Part shown: piece by piece, positions 6,509 to 14,094 of the stretch
Layout of the letters: each line of letters opens with the position of its first letter
How positions within the stretch are numbered: position 1 is the stretch's first letter
IMG/VR virus record: IMGVR_UViG_3300028837_002052
Location: 1-22,018 of that record
DNA: 22,018 nucleotides
Reading direction: 5' to 3' (one strand)
From: a virus
Translations under genes and position numbers: made by a program
The notes under the pieces: model-generated
The model's input: the letters and a program-made list of their open reading frames with translations, nothing else
The model's database searches: none
What the model was told of the DNA's origin: nothing

Positions 6509-6928
6509 TCATTTAGCTGCTTTCTCAACCAACTTCTTCATCCCCCTCTGAATCATCTGCTGCACGGCCCGCCTCTGCCCATGTATCGCCGGCCGAAAAA
6601 ACGGCTGGCTCAGTATCACTCCCACAAACTTCCCACTCTTGTGATACCGGGGCCCAGTCCCATACTCATCCCAATGCGCACTCGGATAGAGACGAAAATG
6701 AATTCCACAGAACGCCGCCGGCGATCCCTTCACCTGGCGACCAAACGGCTTCGCCACAATCCCCCGGCGTACCTTTGGACGCGCCATGGCACGGGCGGTG
6801 TCCCGAAATCGCTTCGCCCCACGCAAAAGGATTGCCAAGACTGCACGATCGGGCACCTTCCGATCGAGCGCGCGCAACTTCTTCGTCAGCGCGGCGCCCC
6901 CCGTGATGGTCACACCCCATTTAGCCAT
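6509..6928 (-). CDS. HK97 gp10-like tail component
   Basis: This 139-residue basic protein starts MAKWGVTITGGAALTKKLRA, with the usual G...L...L.AL......R.A......GA....D.AR pattern and PKVRRGIVAKPFG in the middle. The family signature near the end is clear: HWDEYGTGPRYHKSGKFVG and PFFRPAIHGQRRAV, matching the E.GT....A.PF.RPA motif of HK97 gp10. Proteins of this family act at the head-tail joining region or tail completion. It lies between head closure and DUF3168-like genes, as usual. The ATG at 6928 starts without a strong ribosome site but is the only sensible start. The stop TGA overlaps family C DNA. Confidence 0.88.
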   Translation of the reverse strand: MAKWGVTITGGAALTKKLRALDRKVPDRAVLAILLRGAKRFRDTARAMARPKVRRGIVAKPFGRQVKGSPAAFCGIHFRLYPSAHWDEYGTGPRYHKSGKFVGVILSQPFFRPAIHGQRRAVQQMIQRGMKKLVEKAAK

Positions 6929-6946
6929 GAGAATTGAACTCTATGC

Positions 6947-6995
6947 AACGTCTAGACCCGAAACCCTATACCCTACACCCTACACCCTAGACGTT
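6947..6995. repeat. Family D element with 9-bp terminal inverted repeats
   Basis: AACGTCTAG (6947-6955) and CTAGACGTT (6987-6995) are exact inverted ends around an ACCC-type core with ACCCTATACCCTACACCC. This looks like a complete 49-bp unit. It lies 19 nt before the gp10-like start. Confidence 0.82.
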
Positions 6996-7064
6996 ACCCA
7001 CAGCTCACCCCTCACAACCCCTTCACTCTCCACTTTTCCTTCTTTTCTGTCCTTCGTCCTTCAT

Positions 7065-7142
7065 TTCCCCTTGGCGTCTTTGCGCCTTTGCGTGAGCGCT
7101 TTGTGTTTTCGTCCTTCGTACTTCGCTCTTCGTACTTCGTAA
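7065..7142. repeat. Family C and B repeats
   Basis: C copies (7142-7105, with CTTCGTACTTCGCTCTTCG on the plus strand) follow the head closure stop. A B copy (7104-7068) with GTCTTTGCGCCTTTGCGTGA comes next. Confidence 0.9.
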
Positions 7143-7143
7143 T

Positions 7144-7479
7144 TCATCCTCTCTTTTCCATGCACATCAAATCCAACTCCACGTGCCTTTCCTCAGGGTC
7201 GATCACAAACTTAATCCAATAGATCCGCTCCCCCCATTTTACCCGCCAATCTTTTCCATTGATGCAGCCGTAATACCGGATATTGACCCTCGTGCTGACC
7301 TCCACCTGGGCCTGCTGCGCGGCCAGAAAGTCCCGGCCTCCCAGCGGCTCAACGAAAGCATGGACCTTGAGATAATCAGCCCAACTTTCCTCCTCCTCGC
7401 CAAAGGAATTCTTCGTGACGGTCCGGTGCTGTATCGTCACCAGCTCCCGGCGATCCCCTATCTTCACTTTCTTCTTCAT
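7144..7479 (-). CDS. Head closure (head-tail adaptor) protein, SPP1 gp16 type
   Basis: This 111-residue protein reads IGDRRELVTIQHRTVTKNSF, then EEEESWADYLKVHAFVEPLG and GRDFLAAQQAQVEVSTRVNI. It ends with a strand set DWRVKWGERIYWIKFVIDP and a short hydrophilic tail. This is the classic head-tail adaptor pattern (L..R..I........D..G.....W......V.A.V.P..G.E...A....). It caps the connector and receives the tail. Start and stop overlap with the upstream adaptor by four bases (ATGA), so translation is likely coupled. Length fits the family. Confidence 0.9.
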   Translation of the reverse strand: MKKKVKIGDRRELVTIQHRTVTKNSFGEEEESWADYLKVHAFVEPLGGRDFLAAQQAQVEVSTRVNIRYYGCINGKDWRVKWGERIYWIKFVIDPEERHVELDLMCMEKRG

Positions 7480-8429
7480 GAAGACACCGGCTCAAAACCC
7501 CATAATGTCTCGATCGTCCAGGGCAGTTCGTTCACGATATTGCCAATGTTCAGATTTCCCTTGTTCTCGAACCAATCTGCAACCAGCATCTTCATCCCCG
7601 AGCGGTACTTCTCCGGCACGTCGGTCTCGGCGTCCCCATAGCCGGCCTTGAACTGAATGGTGATCGGATGCACGGGCCACAGCGTGGCGCTCGGCCAACT
7701 GCCACCGTAGGGCAACACAATCCGGCCTCGATAGGAAACAATGTCCTCATGGAAATCAGTGTCCTTGACGAGGACCGTCTCATCCCCATTACAGTCCTTG
7801 TACTTAAAACTCTCGATCGATTGCAGCGGAGGCAGCGGGATTTGGATGGCGTCGCTATGGGAAGGAAACTCGGAAAGATAATACTCCCAAGTCTGAGTAA
7901 TCAGCGCCCGGTTGGTGAAAACCTCACACGCTTCCCGGGCGGTAACGATGAGCGCGTTCAGCGTGTCATTCTCACTCGAGTAGGGAGAGTCGTTCAGGAC
8001 GGTGACCCCAAACTCACAGGCGGCCGTCTCCACGACAGCCACGGCTCGCAGATACCGGAGCCCTTCGGTGTAGGCCATCTCGAAGATTTGGTCGTCGTTC
8101 GCCTCGGTGACCTGAGTGAAGCTTCCGGATGGCACGTCTTCCCAAGCAGCAGTCCCCGTGTTCCGATGCTGGAGTTTGACGTCGACCGTGCCACTCGAAC
8201 CACAAGTTCCGGCATTGAGCAGCACCAGCGTCGAGTAGCCCAGGACCTCGACGGAATCTCCATTGACGGTCCCTGCATCATGCGAACCTGGTTTGACGGT
8301 TTGTTCGGCGGTGAGGTCCTCAGCGAAACTGACGGAATCCATACGGAGATGCTGCTTGACTTCGAGGAGCGTAATCGGCTCGACGGCCGGCGCTGTAATC
8401 AATTTCCTCGCCGTCACTAGACCACTCAT
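7476..8429 (-). CDS. Head-tail connector (phiE125 gp8/gp6-like) with inserted domain
   Basis: The ends match the family of head-tail connector proteins: residues about 12-32 EPITLLEVKQHLRMD, then from about 150 NDTLNALIVTAREACEVFTN with ALITQTWEYYLSEFPSHS, IPLPPLQSIESFKYKDCNGD and FKAGYGDAETDVPEKYRSGM. The family is usually about 190 residues. Here some 115 extra residues sit between LRMD and NDTLNALI and look like a beta sandwich (VDVKLQHRNTGTAAWEDVPS; EGLRYLRAVAVV). I chose the ATG at 8429 with AGGGG upstream over the GTG at 8435. The connector joins portal to head closure; the inserted domain may face outward as decoration. It is coupled to the head closure gene. Confidence 0.86.
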   Translation of the reverse strand: MSGLVTARKLITAPAVEPITLLEVKQHLRMDSVSFAEDLTAEQTVKPGSHDAGTVNGDSVEVLGYSTLVLLNAGTCGSSGTVDVKLQHRNTGTAAWEDVPSGSFTQVTEANDDQIFEMAYTEGLRYLRAVAVVETAACEFGVTVLNDSPYSSENDTLNALIVTAREACEVFTNRALITQTWEYYLSEFPSHSDAIQIPLPPLQSIESFKYKDCNGDETVLVKDTDFHEDIVSYRGRIVLPYGGSWPSATLWPVHPITIQFKAGYGDAETDVPEKYRSGMKMLVADWFENKGNLNIGNIVNELPWTIETLWGFEPVSS

Positions 8430-8435
8430 CTTCAC

Positions 8436-8468
8436 CCCTCACCCCACACCCCAGACCCGAAACCCCAT
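8436..8468. repeat. Family D repeat
   Basis: The gap holds CCCACACCCCAGACCCGAAA and adjacent ACCCC units, a family D copy that closely resembles the one in frame inside the terminase ORF near 18345. Confidence 0.75.
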
Positions 8469-8471
8469 CCT

Positions 8472-8669
8472 TCACTCTTCATCCGGCTCGCCCGACACCC
8501 GAACATCAATGACGGTCGGCTTCACCATCCGCGATTCGGGAACAAACGCCTCAACTTCCCCAGCACCCGAATCGATCAGCTTCCCTTTCACTTGTCGCCC
8601 AACATCGGCAACCAATCCCTCATCTCCCACATCTGGAACATCTCGCAACAGACGCACTCGATAGATCAT
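8472..8669 (-). CDS. Small protein of the head region, unknown
   Basis: The 65-residue product MIYRVRLLRDVPDVGDEGLV continues with a short beta-rich core (GRQVKGKLIDSGAGEVEAFV) and an acidic end GEPDEE. The V.DVGDEG pattern looks like a small SH3-type barrel, but I cannot assign a family. It has a good ribosome site (AAAGGAAAAGG before the ATG) and lies between two head genes, so I call it real. Its last residues and stop adjoin repeat DNA. A role as a head accessory factor is only a guess. Confidence 0.6.
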   Translation of the reverse strand: MIYRVRLLRDVPDVGDEGLVADVGRQVKGKLIDSGAGEVEAFVPESRMVKPTVIDVRVSGEPDEE

Positions 8670-8701
8670 CCTTTTCCTTTCAACTTAATCTCCGTCACCT
8701 T

Positions 8702-8738
8702 AACCTCCGGGAGGTTTCCTTCTAACCTCCCGGAGGTT
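8702..8738. repeat. Family A palindrome pair
   Basis: AACCTCCGGGAGGTT (8702-8716) and AACCTCCCGGAGGTT (8724-8738) form a perfect 15-bp inverted repeat with a 7-nt spacer, 33 nt before the next start. Confidence 0.93.
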
Positions 8739-8744
8739 CAACTA

Positions 8745-9188
8745 CTATCGATAATACAGAACCACCACGCCTCCCTTTGCATTCCCGGCATTCGAAACGG
8801 TTAACGTCAGAAGATCATCAACGGCGACCGGTACGGTATTGCCATCCGTTCCATCAGTGAGGATGACACCAACATCGGTTGCGATCGTATTGCTCAGATT
8901 CGCACCCTTGCCTTGCAAAACATCGACCCCATACGAATCATTAAGAACAACATCATAATTATTCGATGGGCTGGAACTTCCGATGGCAGGCTTGAATACA
9001 GCCCGGTAGGCCAGACCGGAAATCGGGGCTGTGGTTGTTCCACTCGCATCCCCGGTGGCATCCGATACCCAGGTGAAAATAGCTCTCTTCATGGTCCGGG
9101 TTTTGGATTCAGTGGGCGTCACATCCGATTGGCTGGCAACGGCGAACGCCAAGAACAACACCAGAAAAACACAGATCCATACTTTCAT
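8745..9188 (-). CDS. Secreted or virion protein with signal peptide
   Basis: This 147-residue protein begins MKVWICVFLVLFLAFAVASQ, a clear Sec signal peptide with a likely type I site after AVAS or VAS. The mature part has TMKRAIFTWVSDATGDASGT, ISGLAYRAVFKPAIGSSSPS and YDVVLNDSYGVDVLQGKGAN, then beta strands to the end at VVVLYYR. The FTWVSDATG and YDV.L.D..G.DVL..G pattern is known to me from phage virion or tail-type hypothetical proteins, which normally lack a signal. GAGGG precedes the ATG at 9188. The gene lies amid capsid and connector genes. It could be a fibre-like head protein exported to the surface, or an envelope-acting phage protein. Confidence 0.75.
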   Translation of the reverse strand: MKVWICVFLVLFLAFAVASQSDVTPTESKTRTMKRAIFTWVSDATGDASGTTTAPISGLAYRAVFKPAIGSSSPSNNYDVVLNDSYGVDVLQGKGANLSNTIATDVGVILTDGTDGNTVPVAVDDLLTLTVSNAGNAKGGVVVLYYR

Positions 9189-9207
9189 GATCTTCCCTCA
9201 CTCCCAA

Positions 9208-9240
9208 AACCTCCTGGAGGTTCTACAGCTCCGGGAGATT
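9208..9240. repeat. Family A pair, degenerate
   Basis: AACCTCCTGGAGGTT at 9208-9222 is followed by a decayed copy AGCTCCGGGAGATT near 9227-9240. The first is 20 nt before the next start. Confidence 0.7.
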
Positions 9241-9261
9241 CTGGAGATTACAACATCTCCA

Positions 9262-9804
9262 TCAACCATTATCGTTCGCCCAGGTTCCAACCTGGCGGAT
9301 CACGACCCAATCGGTTGCATCAACCGCCATGAGACAAGTAGCCTGGGGAACGGAATCGGTGATACATTTGTAACTTTTTCCCGCAGTCCCGCTGTTGGCC
9401 TTGTCGCCGGTCCCTGCGGTAATCCACAAATCCTTATTTGCCGTCTCAACATCGTCAACGATTGTGTAATAAAGCCCGACGACAGCGGCCGGCAGCGTAT
9501 AAGTGACCTTCCCTGACGTCTGACCCGTATTCACATAAACAGACCCACTGTTCGCAGCAGTGATCGTTACCGTGGTCGACGCTATAACGACGTTCCCCGC
9601 CTGCCCGTATAATGGAAGGGCATGTACCTGGAGCCCGTCACTGCCGTCTTTGATGGTGAAAATGCTCTCGCCATCCGATTTGTTGTAGTAAACCAAATCA
9701 CCGCTCGACAGCTTCGTTCCGATGTTCGCCACTTGCGCAAAGGCCCAGGTCGCCAAAAGCAACGCCACAAGGGCGATTAGAATGATCTGAATCCTCTTCT
9801 TCAT
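9262..9804 (-). CDS. Signal-peptide protein with beta-rich mature part
   Basis: The 180-residue protein starts MKKRIQIILIALVALLLATW, with a probable signal peptidase site after AFA (AFAQVAN). The mature part has short strands and Gly/Asp turns (FTIKDGSDGLQVHALPLYGQ; TVTITAANSGSVYVNTGQTS; YYTIVDDVETANKDLWITAG) like trimeric phage fibre or head-decoration domains. The start has AAGGAGG at ideal spacing. It is the second signal-peptide gene in the head region, next to the first. The sequence shows export and a beta-rich mature part; its target is unknown. No lipobox cysteine is visible. Confidence 0.78.
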   Translation of the reverse strand: MKKRIQIILIALVALLLATWAFAQVANIGTKLSSGDLVYYNKSDGESIFTIKDGSDGLQVHALPLYGQAGNVVIASTTVTITAANSGSVYVNTGQTSGKVTYTLPAAVVGLYYTIVDDVETANKDLWITAGTGDKANSGTAGKSYKCITDSVPQATCLMAVDATDWVVIRQVGTWANDNG

Positions 9805-9833
9805 GGTTCAAACCTCCTTAACATTCAATTCCT

Positions 9834-9900
9834 AACCTCCCAAAGGTTTCAAACCTCCGGGAGGTTAGGCTAGACCCAAGACCCCTCGCCCGAGATCCCG
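9834..9900. repeat. Family A pair plus family D copy
   Basis: A variant AACCTCCCAAAGGTT (9834-9848) and AACCTCCGGGAGGTT (9852-9866) form an opposite-centre pair. A family D-like run with AGACCCAAGACCCC lies at 9872-9900, next to the upstream gene's stop. Confidence 0.78.
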
Positions 9901-9909
9901 AGACCTTAA

Positions 9910-10362
9910 TCAAGCAGCGATGGTATCAACGGTCAGATCGGCGCCCTTGAAACGAGCATCGGCGCGAATGTAGGTCAAAACAATGTTGTCAGAGCCATTG
10001 GCAGCCGTGATCTTCGCCGATACGTAGCGGAGATTGTAACCGCTCGCCTCTCCCAAGTGCGCAATCTCTTCGGCGCTGCACTCGAGAACAAGATAATCCC
10101 CGGCAGCGTCCGGCGCCGTCCCCACGGCATGCTCCTTCACGATGACCTCATCGCCAGTACCGTCAGACTCGGAATTCGCTACGATCTGAAAGACCGTCAC
10201 ACCCACCCCGGTGAGAGCAGCCGCTACAGCGACGACTCCAAATGCTTCATAATCCTTCAAATCGACCCAGCCGATGTCCTTCGCTGACGATGCATCACCG
10301 GAAAGATACTGATCGATCTTCATCCGGCTGAATAACTTTTGCGTCGCTACGGAACTCACCAT
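9910..10362 (-). CDS. Head decoration-like virion protein
   Basis: This 150-residue protein has no signal peptide. After a short N-terminus it reads GWVDLKDYEAFGVVAVAAAL, then TVFQIVANSESDGTGDEVIV, YLVLECSAEEIAHLGEASGY, NLRYVSAKITAANGSDNIVL and TYIRADARFKG. This alternating strand pattern with LRYVSAKIT and TYIRADARFK fits a beta-sandwich virion protein coded after the major capsid. The inserted domain of the connector protein (LRYLRAVAVV) looks related in type. It begins with a good GGAGG. It probably decorates the capsid, though I cannot exclude a neck role. Confidence 0.72.
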   Translation of the reverse strand: MVSSVATQKLFSRMKIDQYLSGDASSAKDIGWVDLKDYEAFGVVAVAAALTGVGVTVFQIVANSESDGTGDEVIVKEHAVGTAPDAAGDYLVLECSAEEIAHLGEASGYNLRYVSAKITAANGSDNIVLTYIRADARFKGADLTVDTIAA

Positions 10363-10403
10363 CTCCTTCTCCCTCCAATCTTCTGTTTGGCCTTCAATCC
10401 TTC

Positions 10404-10439
10404 AACCTCCGGGAGGTTCCCTTTTACCTCCCGGAGGCT
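10404..10439. repeat. Family A palindrome pair
   Basis: AACCTCCGGGAGGTT (10404-10418) and TACCTCCCGGAGGCT (10425-10439) form an opposite-centre pair between the capsid stop and the next start, 42 nt before that start. Confidence 0.88.
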
Positions 10440-10454
10440 GATATTTCACACTCA

Positions 10455-11771
10455 CTAACGAGTGGCGAGTCTCACGAATGGGGCCATCGTACTGCCTCGC
10501 TTGGGGGTTAATATCGTTTTCCACCACGGTGCGCCGGCATTGCGCATCCAGAACTTGATGGCCCGCTCATGCTCGACAAAACGAACGTGCATACTCTCGC
10601 CGCTCTTCAGCTCTTCCAACACACCCTCGAGGTATTGGCTCCAGTTTCCCAATACCAGATCACCGACCGTTCCAGCACTCTCGAATCGTTCGCTGAAAAC
10701 AATCGGCAGGCCCAGAAGGGTGCTCGGCGCTCCCTCACGAAAAGACGGCTGCCAGAGCGGAATCGCCACACCACCAGCACCGACCGGAAGCGTCAACGTC
10801 ATCAGGTAGGGCAAGACGTCATGATTCGCCCCCCAGACGGCATTGTTGCGTCCCCAGCAGCGGGCAAACATCTTGACGATGTTCTTCGCCACCAGCTTGT
10901 CCGTCTGCCCCGACTCCTTCGCGATATCAACCTTACAAGCTGCACTGTTGATGCCCAGGAATTGGCCGACACCGGTTCCGTTGAGACGCTCTTCGAGCAG
11001 CTTCGCGGAGAACTCATCACGAAACCCGGCCTCCAGAAGAGCAATGAAGGAAATGACGGAATCTATCAACAGTTCCTCGCTTGCATAACTGACTCCCAGG
11101 AGACCATGAGCCCTCATCTCGATCTGCTCGAACTGCATCCGGGCCGCGGTCACAGATTGCGTCTCGGATCGCCGGTAGACGCGCAACCCGCCGGAGACAC
11201 TGGTACTGTGATCCTTGTCGACCCGGGCGTTGATCGACACGATCGGCTTGTCCATCGGAATCTGCGTGACTCCCCGCATCGGATCCTCTTCAGCTTCAAT
11301 GCTCAGAAGATCGGGACTGAAGCCAACCGGGAGAAGAAAGCCACCATAGGCATCCGAATACCCCCCTGCCTCATCCGAACCGGCGGCAAACTCCTCATCC
11401 TCTGGATGTTTGTGCGGCTTCAACGAACGAAGATTCTCCGAAGGAAGCCTCTTGCCCTGACCAACCGCCATGACCTCCATGAGGAATTGACGAGGAGTCT
11501 TATATCCTCGCCTCGGATCATCCTCGAAATTCGGTCGCCCGGTGATCAGGGGCCGCTCACCCACACTCTTCTTCAGCTCCGCTTCCCCGGCTGATATGGC
11601 ATCGAGCTGATCGGCCTGCTCCCGCCATTCCTTCGCTTCCGTGCGAAGTTTCTCGATGTCCTCATTTTCCTCCGCCGTCAAAAGTCGCTCCTCTTTCGCA
11701 GCAAGAACGGCTTTCTCCTTGGCTTGCTTCTCCAACTCCGCCGCCTTCCGGCGCATGGCAACACTGTCCAT
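10455..11771 (-). CDS. Major capsid protein, HK97 fold
   Basis: The protein has 438 residues. Residues 1-70 are a charged coiled coil (MRRKAAELEKQAKEKAVLAA), the usual HK97 delta-domain-like scaffold. Then come GGYSDAYGGFLLPVGFSPDL, RGVTQIPMDKPIVSINARVD, FEQIEMRAHGLLGVSYASEE and LLIDSVISFIALLEAGFRDE, typical of the E-loop and spine parts. NGTGVGQFLGINSA and STLLGLPIVFSE match the conserved C-terminal half. The start has AAGGAGG nine bases upstream, overlapping the protease stop. The order portal, protease, capsid is canonical. Cleavage of the N-terminal arm by the upstream protease is inferred. Confidence 0.95.
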   Translation of the reverse strand: MDSVAMRRKAAELEKQAKEKAVLAAKEERLLTAEENEDIEKLRTEAKEWREQADQLDAISAGEAELKKSVGERPLITGRPNFEDDPRRGYKTPRQFLMEVMAVGQGKRLPSENLRSLKPHKHPEDEEFAAGSDEAGGYSDAYGGFLLPVGFSPDLLSIEAEEDPMRGVTQIPMDKPIVSINARVDKDHSTSVSGGLRVYRRSETQSVTAARMQFEQIEMRAHGLLGVSYASEELLIDSVISFIALLEAGFRDEFSAKLLEERLNGTGVGQFLGINSAACKVDIAKESGQTDKLVAKNIVKMFARCWGRNNAVWGANHDVLPYLMTLTLPVGAGGVAIPLWQPSFREGAPSTLLGLPIVFSERFESAGTVGDLVLGNWSQYLEGVLEELKSGESMHVRFVEHERAIKFWMRNAGAPWWKTILTPKRGSTMAPFVRLATR

Positions 11772-11777
11772 CTTTCT

Positions 11778-12701
11778 CTACCTCCTTCTCACAATTTCTA
11801 TTCTCCGCTCAAGCCGTTCCAGCTCGAACTCCAACAACTTCACCCGTTGCTCCAACAACTGCCTTTTTTTTCTCTCTTCATCCAACGAAACATCAGAGGT
11901 TTGAATCGGCTTCTCCTTTACCTCCAGTTCCTTGGGGCGTAATTCCAACCCATGCCTCTCTAGAAATCCACTCAGAAACTCCTTCACCCGCTCCGGATGC
12001 GGTCCACCCACCATCTCGGGCGGCACTTCTTCCGTAAGCCCAAGACCGAAAAGCAGTAACGCTTCAGCCTGAGCAGGCAGCTCATTCCCCTCGGTGAACG
12101 AGAAAAGCCCATCAGGATTAGCGGCTGGATCATCGACGACGTCGGATCCGACGAGCCGGCTCAACCTTGCATGTCGAAGGTTCTTTTTGTTCCCCTCATC
12201 AGGACTACGAAATTCGCCATCCTCGTCTGAATGCTCGCCCTGAAATCTCATCTCCTCCCCAAAATCACGCTCGAAAACAATCGAAGCGCCAAACATATCG
12301 GGCGCCTCCTCACCTAAATCCATCACGTAAGCAGCTAAGTCTCCTTTCGGACCTCGAGAGGCACTCTTCAGAAAAAGAAGATCAGCCAGTACCTTCCCGT
12401 TCTCGCGTTCGAAATCCTTGCTCCGCCCCAATGCGGTCCCCAAACCATCTCCACTCAAACCCGGATGAGTAAAACGTGACTTGACACCCCGGACACTGGC
12501 ATTGCCACCCTCGACAACGGAATCCAGAAAGACCTCATCAATCCAGAGACCATGCCCTTCAGCTTCCCCTAGCGTGATTACTGAATAGCCCCGGAGCGCA
12601 CGACTCTCCCGATCAACAACGCCTGGCGTCAATAATTCCCGAGACGACGCCAAACGGGATAACGCCGGCTTCTCACTTACAGTCTTCCGCTTTATCTTCA
12701 T
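11778..12701 (-). CDS. Capsid maturation protease with scaffold-like C-terminus
   Basis: The 307-residue protein has a protease-like half with RALRGYSVITLGEAEGHGLW, then KSRFTHPGLSGDGLG (His79) and MFGASIVFERDFG (Ser140). The spacing of His and Ser with nearby acidic residues agrees with the herpes/HK97-type Ser-His fold (S78-like), though the sequence is an outlying subgroup. The second half is acidic and ends in a coiled coil ERKKRQLLEQRVKLLEFELE, as expected of a protease-scaffold fusion. It lies between portal and capsid and ends seven bases before the capsid start. It would cleave scaffold and the capsid arm after assembly. The third catalytic residue is not certain by eye. Confidence 0.85.
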   Translation of the reverse strand: MKIKRKTVSEKPALSRLASSRELLTPGVVDRESRALRGYSVITLGEAEGHGLWIDEVFLDSVVEGGNASVRGVKSRFTHPGLSGDGLGTALGRSKDFERENGKVLADLLFLKSASRGPKGDLAAYVMDLGEEAPDMFGASIVFERDFGEEMRFQGEHSDEDGEFRSPDEGNKKNLRHARLSRLVGSDVVDDPAANPDGLFSFTEGNELPAQAEALLLFGLGLTEEVPPEMVGGPHPERVKEFLSGFLERHGLELRPKELEVKEKPIQTSDVSLDEERKKRQLLEQRVKLLEFELERLERRIEIVRRR

Positions 12702-12715
12702 CTTCTTTCACCCTC

Positions 12716-12775
12716 AACCTCCCGGAGGTTTCAAGCCTCCGGGAGGTTCACTCGCTTTCAAACCTCCCAGAGTCT
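12716..12775. repeat. Family A pair plus a third decayed copy
   Basis: AACCTCCCGGAGGTT (12716-12730) and AGCCTCCGGGAGGTT (12734-12748) are an opposite-centre pair 15 nt before the protease start. A third copy AACCTCCCAGAGTCT (12761-12775) touches the portal stop codon. Confidence 0.9.
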
Positions 12776-14094
12776 CATTGAAGGTTAAATCTCCCATTGT
12801 CGCCCGCTCGGACTAGGGCGCCCGACTGCGTCTCGACCTCTCCATCAGAAGATCGAGAATCTCCACCACCCACGGCCTCCATGTTCTTCGGCCGCCAGTA
12901 ATCCTCGCCCAACCCCTGGGGAATGGGATTCAGGTTCTCAAGATCTCGGATCTCATCGGCGTTATACACACCAATATCGCGCATGATCCGGTAAAACTGC
13001 CCCCGTGTCTTTGCATCGGCACGCAAGAGAGCGTTGACCTGAAACTCCATGAAATACTCGGGGTAAGACCGTTCATTGATCGTAAGCAAAGTCCTGTTCA
13101 ATTCCTGCTCGATATTCACTAGATCGGGAGCAATGGAATACGTCAGATATCCTATCGATTGCTGCTCGATCCCCGTGCCCCAACTTGTAGACTTCTCGAC
13201 GTCACCAATCATATACGGCGGAATCCCAAAAAGACGGGCGATCTCCGAAACCTGAAACTTCCTCGTTTCCAGAAATTGCGCCTCCTCGGGCTTGATACTG
13301 ATAACCTCTAACTCGAGCCCCCCCTCAAGGATAGCCGGATTAAAGAAATTCGTGACCCCCCCATGGTCCTTAAACCATCCTTCGCGTAAATCCTTCTTTG
13401 CATCGGGAGTCAACTTCCTCGGATGCTTCAGCGCAACGATCGGCATCCCTCCACTGCCAAAGAAGGCGGCACCATATTGCTCGGAGGCCAAACTCAGCCC
13501 CACAGACTGCATCCCCAGACCGATCCGGGAAAGACCTACAACTCCATCCGTGGACAAACCTCGAATGTGAAGGATTTGATTCGGTGGATAACGCTTTCTC
13601 TCGCCTCCTTCGAGACGGACTTCATAAACAATCTGTTTACTTTTCGCATCCCTCTTCGGTTGTTTCATCCGATCGGGATGGATGGGCCACAAGGCTCTCA
13701 CTTGGCCACCATAGTCCCGCTCGATCCAAGCATAGGAATTACCACGCAGGAGACGGCAAACTTCCATGTACTCCCGGAAACGAAAACTCGTCATTTCGGG
13801 ATTCGGTTGATTGTGAAGAAGAAAATAGAGAGCATGATTGTAGGCCCGCTCCTTACTGTTTCGGCCTTGAACCAAGCGCTGAAAAAGAAAAAGCGGTAGC
13901 ATGGCAACGGTCGCGGAACGAATGCGAACACACGCATAAACGGCCGTCGCTTGAAGAGCACTCTCGGGAGAAAGACGGATACCTGATGCATTGGAACCAA
14001 AGGGTACGGGGTTGTACCAGAAATCATCTGTCTCGCTTGGTTGGCTGAAACGAGAGGGACCCACCGGACTGAGAAGACGATTGAGAAGCCCCAT
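12775..14094 (-). CDS. Portal protein, HK97 family
   Basis: The protein has 439 residues. It begins MGLLNRLLSPVGPSRFSQPS, then has SPESALQATAVYACVRIRSA, typical of HK97 portals, with HNQPNPEMTSFRFREYMEVC and RGNSYAWIERDYGGQVRALW. Later come GVVGLSRIGLGMQSVGLSLA, FFGSGGMPIVALKHP, FQVSEIARLFGIPPYMIGDV and WGTGIEQQSIGYLTYSIAPD. All are strong family blocks, including the clip and stem region. It forms the dodecameric DNA channel at one capsid vertex and docks terminase. Start and upstream stop overlap as TAATG. Length is usual for the class, and no damage is seen. Confidence 0.96.
   Translation of the reverse strand: MGLLNRLLSPVGPSRFSQPSETDDFWYNPVPFGSNASGIRLSPESALQATAVYACVRIRSATVAMLPLFLFQRLVQGRNSKERAYNHALYFLLHNQPNPEMTSFRFREYMEVCRLLRGNSYAWIERDYGGQVRALWPIHPDRMKQPKRDAKSKQIVYEVRLEGGERKRYPPNQILHIRGLSTDGVVGLSRIGLGMQSVGLSLASEQYGAAFFGSGGMPIVALKHPRKLTPDAKKDLREGWFKDHGGVTNFFNPAILEGGLELEVISIKPEEAQFLETRKFQVSEIARLFGIPPYMIGDVEKSTSWGTGIEQQSIGYLTYSIAPDLVNIEQELNRTLLTINERSYPEYFMEFQVNALLRADAKTRGQFYRIMRDIGVYNADEIRDLENLNPIPQGLGEDYWRPKNMEAVGGGDSRSSDGEVETQSGALVRAGDNGRFNLQ

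Noticed and set aside
7668-8420. Long plus-strand frame opposite the connector gene
   Set aside because: The opposite strand encodes recognisable connector blocks; the plus frame shows no domain pattern and no ribosome site.
10569-11594. 341-codon plus-strand frame opposite the capsid gene
   Set aside because: It is the antisense shadow of a strong HK97 capsid gene, caused by codon bias.
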